A stretch of DNA of 6,211 nucleotides from Chloroflexota bacterium. Lineage in GTDB: Bacteria > Chloroflexota > Anaerolineae > Anaerolineales > UBA4823. Positions 6,107-6,211 of the stretch are shown one piece after another. The notes beneath the pieces were generated by a model that did not search any database, had not been told where the DNA came from, and saw only the letters and a list, made by a program, of their open reading frames with translations. Both the position numbers and the translations under genes were made by a program. Positions within the stretch are counted from its first letter, which is position 1. Each line of letters begins with the position of its first letter. The stretch spans positions 1 through 6,211 of the forward strand of contig JAUWLJ010000135.1 of the NCBI GenBank assembly GCA_030613705.1, in the 5' to 3' direction.

Positions 6107-6211
6107 CGTATTGAATCCTCCCGGCTCTCCACTGGCTTGCGAACCCGGTGTGGATCTCGCATGATGAAACGAAAACCAACGCGGCCGAGGTGAATTAAGT
6201 CTCCTTGCTCA
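6103..6211 (-). CDS. FHA-domain protein, C-terminal end only (cut by window edge)
   Basis: Only the last 35 residues are inside the window; the gene continues beyond 6211. The visible part starts EQGDLIHLGRVGFRFIM, which matches the end of a forkhead-associated domain: the G-D-x-I-x-L-G turn and the last strand with alternating F-x-F. A short polar tail (RDPHRVRKPV then ESREDSIR) follows. FHA domains bind phosphothreonine peptides, so the protein would recognise targets of a Ser/Thr kinase. Its TGA (6105-6103) shares four bases with the PP2C start codon as ATGA, so both are almost surely made from one mRNA and translationally coupled. Whether further domains precede the FHA domain cannot be seen. 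The phospho-binding Arg and Ser of the domain lie outside the window. Confidence 0.75.
   Translation of the reverse strand, partial: EQGDLIHLGRVGFRFIMRDPHRVRKPVESREDSIR
6116..6122 (-). promoter_or_regulatory. Shine-Dalgarno site of the PP2C gene inside the FHA gene
   Basis: On the minus strand GGGAGGA (6122 to 6116) lies nine bases before the PP2C ATG. It sits within the last codons of the FHA gene, so the phosphatase can be initiated both by coupling and by its own site. Confidence 0.7.

Overview
The window is about 6.2 kb of ordinary bacterial chromosome with moderate GC. It holds six protein genes (one cut by the window edge) and no RNA genes, insertion sequences or CRISPR arrays that I can see. 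The mix suggests a Chloroflexota bacterium, most likely of the Anaerolineae type: a solitary UspA protein, an AmrS-type radical SAM enzyme, and a membrane-anchored PP2C phosphatase coupled to an FHA protein and facing a large PP2C-like membrane protein. This placement is inferred from gene content and protein style; no marker gene confirms it.

Left part (1-1403): a single-domain universal stress protein (184-603, +) has a strong ribosome binding site and a good -10 box. It runs convergently into mobA (673-1275, -), the guanylyltransferase of molybdenum cofactor synthesis. mobA lacks a visible ribosome binding site but has a TATAAT box placed so that its mRNA may be leaderless. The 128 bases between mobA and the next gene carry promoters for both directions.

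Middle (1404-2593): amrS (+) encodes a PflA-like radical SAM enzyme of the AMMECR1/Memo/radical SAM family. Its AMMECR1 and Memo partners are not in the window. A possible 25-codon reading frame overlaps its stop by four bases.

Right part (2641-6211) is a signalling region. A 737-residue protein on + has a cytoplasmic PP2C-like domain that has lost most catalytic acids, a Pro/Ser/Thr-rich linker, one membrane helix, a helical stalk and a probable six-unit beta-propeller outside the membrane. Convergent to it, on -, lies an apparently active PP2C Ser/Thr phosphatase with its own membrane helix and a Pro/Ser/Thr-rich outer tail. Its start codon overlaps the stop of an FHA-domain gene that continues past the window edge. 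Between the convergent genes lies a structured, probably terminator-bearing stretch. The FHA and PP2C genes form one translationally coupled unit that should read and erase Ser/Thr phosphorylation. The pseudo-phosphatase/propeller protein is a candidate sensor or scaffold for the same circuit, but this link is inferred from domain type and proximity only.
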